NCBI GenBank assembly: GCA_046350455.1 | Contig: JAXMAM010000002.1 | Location: 140,127 to 204,126, forward strand | Length of the DNA: 64,000 nucleotides | Source: CAZXGD01 sp046350455 | Lineage (GTDB): Bacteria > Planctomycetota > Phycisphaerae > Phycisphaerales > SM1A02 | Direction of reading: 5' to 3' | Part shown: one piece after another, positions 62,236 to 64,000 of the stretch | How the letters are laid out: each line of letters begins with the position of its first letter | Numbering within the stretch: position 1 is the stretch's first letter | Notes under the pieces: model-generated | Told to the model about the DNA's origin: nothing | What the model saw: the letters and a program-made list of their open reading frames with translations, nothing else | The model's database searches: none | Made by a program: the position numbers and the translations under genes

Positions 62236-64000
62236 CCCTGCTGGCGCTGGAGTGGCTGACGCCCACCACGGGCCTCATCGTGGCCTCGTGCGTGGTGCCG
62301 CCGCTGGTGGCGCTGTACTTCCTGAAGCTGCGCCGGAAGGCGGCGGTGATCCCCAGCACGCTGCTGTGGAAGCGCAGCGTGGAGGACCTCCGCGCCAACG
62401 CGCCGTTCCAGCGCCTGCGTCCCAACCTGCTGCTCTTCCTGCAGCTCTTGCTGCTGGGCTTTGTGGCCTTTGCGCTGGCGCAGCCGCGCATGGACATCGG
62501 CGGCGCTGCTGGCGGGCGCACGGTGCTCCTCATTGATCGCTCTGCCAGCATGGGCGCCACCGACCTTGCCAAGGACAAGACCCGCCTGCAGGTGGCCAAG
62601 GAGCAGGCGGTGGAGCGCGTGGAGAAGCAGTTTGCCGGCGGGCTCTTCTCTGGCGCTCCCGGCGAGATGATGGTGGTGGCCTTTGCCAACGACGCAGAGG
62701 TGGTGCAGCCCTTCACCCGCAGCAAGGCAGAGCTGCTGCGCGCCATCGGCCGCATCCAGCCCACCGATGGCGGCTCCAAGCTGCACGAGGCGCTGGCCTT
62801 GGCGCGTGCCTACACCACCGTCACCAATCCCGACGACCCCAAGGCCACGCTGTCGTCGCCAGCGTCGTACGAGCTCTTCTCTGATGGCCGCATCACAGAC
62901 CTTGCAGATGAGGCGCTGCGCCCAGAGGAGGAGCTGGCCTTCCGCGTCATCGGCCGCGCCGACGCAGTGAACCTGGGCATCGAGGGCATCGCAGCAGAGC
63001 GCAGCTCTGCAGACCCGGGGCTGATGCAGGTCTTTGTCACCCTGCGCAACGATGGCCCAGAGGCGGTGGAGACGGAAGTGCAGCTGGCGGTGGATGGCAA
63101 GGTGCGCACTGTGCTGCCCAAGCCGGTGCAGGTGCCAGCCGGCGCTGTGGACCCCGCCACGCAGCGGTGGAAGCCAGGGCTGCAGCGCGTGATGTTCCCG
63201 CCGCTCATCCAGCCCCGCGCTGGTGCAGTCACCGTGGAGCTCCTCCGCCCAGACCAGCTGCCAGTGGACAACCTGGCGGACGTGGCCATCGCTGCGCCGC
63301 GCCGCCTGCATGTGGCGCTGGTGGGCAACCTGGACTTTGCCACCCGCAATGTGATGACAGCGCTCCCCGTGGAGAAGGTGGAGCAGCTCACCGCAGAGGA
63401 GTATGCGCAGCGGGCCGGCACGGCGGGCGCCAGCGACCTGGACGTGGTGGTGGCGCCTGCAGCAGCCCTGCCTTCGCCGCTGCCGCCGGGGCGGTACCTG
63501 ATCTTTGGCGTGCCAGCGGGCCTGGAGGGTCTGAATCCGTTCGGCGAGAAGCAGTCGCTGAGCGTCCGCAGCCAGCGTGGCGACCACCCTGTGCTGCGCG
63601 CGGTGAACCTGGACGACCTCTTTGTGTCCAAGGCCACAGCGGTGGCGCCAGCGTCGGACGTAGAGGTGCTGGTGGAGGCAGCGGACACGCCGCTGGTCTC
63701 CCTGGTGCGGCGCGGTCCGGTGCAGGCGCTGGTGGTGGGATTCGACCCGCTGGATTCCAACTGGCCGTTCCAGCGCGGCTTTGTCACCTTCACCGCCAAC
63801 GCGGCAGAGTGGCTGGGTTCCATGGACCAGGCAGCCGTGCAGGAGGAGCACCGCCCCGGCGACGCGCTGACCGCGCGTGTGCCTCCCAACGCACGCGCTG
63901 TGCAGATGACCGCGCCCGGCGGAGCAGTCACCCAGCTCACCCCCCGCGACGGCGTGGTGAGCTTTGGACCGGTGGAGCGCGCGGGTGTCTACACGCTCAC
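62232..64000 (+). CDS. BatA-type VWA membrane protein, C-terminally truncated by the window edge
   Basis: About 590 codons are visible without a stop. It starts with an ATG overlapping the DUF58 stop. The N-terminal part TGLIVASCVVPPLVALYFLKLRRK and NLLLFLQLLLLGFVAFALAQPRMD are the two BatA-like helices; the VWA domain follows with LLIDRSASMGATDLAKDKT (complete DxSxS MIDAS), VVAFANDAEVVQPFTRSKAE and YELFSDGRITD. The later part (LRPDQLPVDNLADVAIAAPR, VQALVVGFDPLDSNWPFQRG) resembles the C-terminal half of the large VWA gene at 57162, pointing to common ancestry. Confidence 0.85.
   Translation, partial: MTLLALEWLTPTTGLIVASCVVPPLVALYFLKLRRKAAVIPSTLLWKRSVEDLRANAPFQRLRPNLLLFLQLLLLGFVAFALAQPRMDIGGAAGGRTVLLIDRSASMGATDLAKDKTRLQVAKEQAVERVEKQFAGGLFSGAPGEMMVVAFANDAEVVQPFTRSKAELLRAIGRIQPTDGGSKLHEALALARAYTTVTNPDDPKATLSSPASYELFSDGRITDLADEALRPEEELAFRVIGRADAVNLGIEGIAAERSSADPGLMQVFVTLRNDGPEAVETEVQLAVDGKVRTVLPKPVQVPAGAVDPATQRWKPGLQRVMFPPLIQPRAGAVTVELLRPDQLPVDNLADVAIAAPRRLHVALVGNLDFATRNVMTALPVEKVEQLTAEEYAQRAGTAGASDLDVVVAPAAALPSPLPPGRYLIFGVPAGLEGLNPFGEKQSLSVRSQRGDHPVLRAVNLDDLFVSKATAVAPASDVEVLVEAADTPLVSLVRRGPVQALVVGFDPLDSNWPFQRGFVTFTANAAEWLGSMDQAAVQEEHRPGDALTARVPPNARAVQMTAPGGAVTQLTPRDGVVSFGPVERAGVYTL

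Overview
The window is a gene-dense, high-GC stretch of a bacterial chromosome. The best match is the phylum Planctomycetota, class Phycisphaerae. This rests on dockerin-like EF-hand tails of the form DxNxDGxxDxxDL on secreted proteins, on very large Cys-rich and RCC1-type secreted proteins, on a lone type IV prepilin-like protein, on a MoxR/DUF58/VWA cluster, and on the mix of housekeeping genes. This is inference from content; no rRNA gene lies in the window. Adjacent genes overlap by 4 bp (ATGA/GTGA) at many joints, no gap exceeds about 200 bp, and there are no tRNA, rRNA, CRISPR, phage or insertion sequence genes.

Layout: 0-1.5 kb, the start of a nuoJ-nuoK-nuoL run (complex I, minus strand). 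1.5-2.8 kb, pgsA-pgpA (phosphatidylglycerol synthesis). 2.8-6.3 kb, lysA, a membrane protein and pheA. 6.3-15.8 kb, a nuclease-phytase-like fusion, a DUF255 thioredoxin-like protein, a short asparaginase-domain protein, a POT peptide transporter, a Nudix protein, an RluA-type pseudouridine synthase, a lipoprotein and an amidohydrolase. 15.9-21.3 kb, a UbiE/MenG methyltransferase, an odd B12-binding-like protein behind a strong hairpin, then sigma factor, membrane partner, exported protein and tilS. 21.2-27.5 kb, a pair of membrane thioredoxin-like proteins, an SRPBCC-epimerase fusion, a CNNM/CBS protein and an MFS transporter. 27.5-33.1 kb, an RCC1-dockerin protein and a 1476-residue secreted protein with about 17 Cys-rich repeats. 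33.2-47.8 kb, mostly housekeeping: uppS, purA, hemW, a UbiA prenyltransferase, a SurA-like lipoprotein, YraN, a GATase, dxs, a polyprenyl synthase, ExbB, a prepilin, rsmD and ispD. 47.8-57.1 kb, iron: feoA-feoB, a FeoB-associated protein and a BFD-like ferredoxin around a Fur-box-like palindrome, then a ferric-iron binding lipoprotein and a permease joined in frame to an NHL propeller. 57.2-64 kb, a VWA/MoxR/DUF58/VWA operon running off the end.

Several pathways come together. Isoprenoid supply (dxs, ispD, the polyprenyl synthase) feeds lipid-carrier enzymes (uppS, the UbiA protein) and the quinone methyltransferase, whose product serves complex I. The iron block combines ferrous (Feo) and ferric (ABC-type) import.

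The reading frame of a conserved gene is broken or lacks its N-terminus in at least four genes (pgpA, pheA, the DUF255 gene, and twice in the Cys-rich giant). Each break is consistent with a single-base indel, and the Cys-rich pair cancels out. This looks more like residual assembly indels than gene decay, so start sites and fusions here should be read with that in mind. The most novel-looking items are the Cys-rich repeat giant, the S1/P1 nuclease-phytase-like fusion, the permease-NHL fusion and the paired CxxC membrane proteins.
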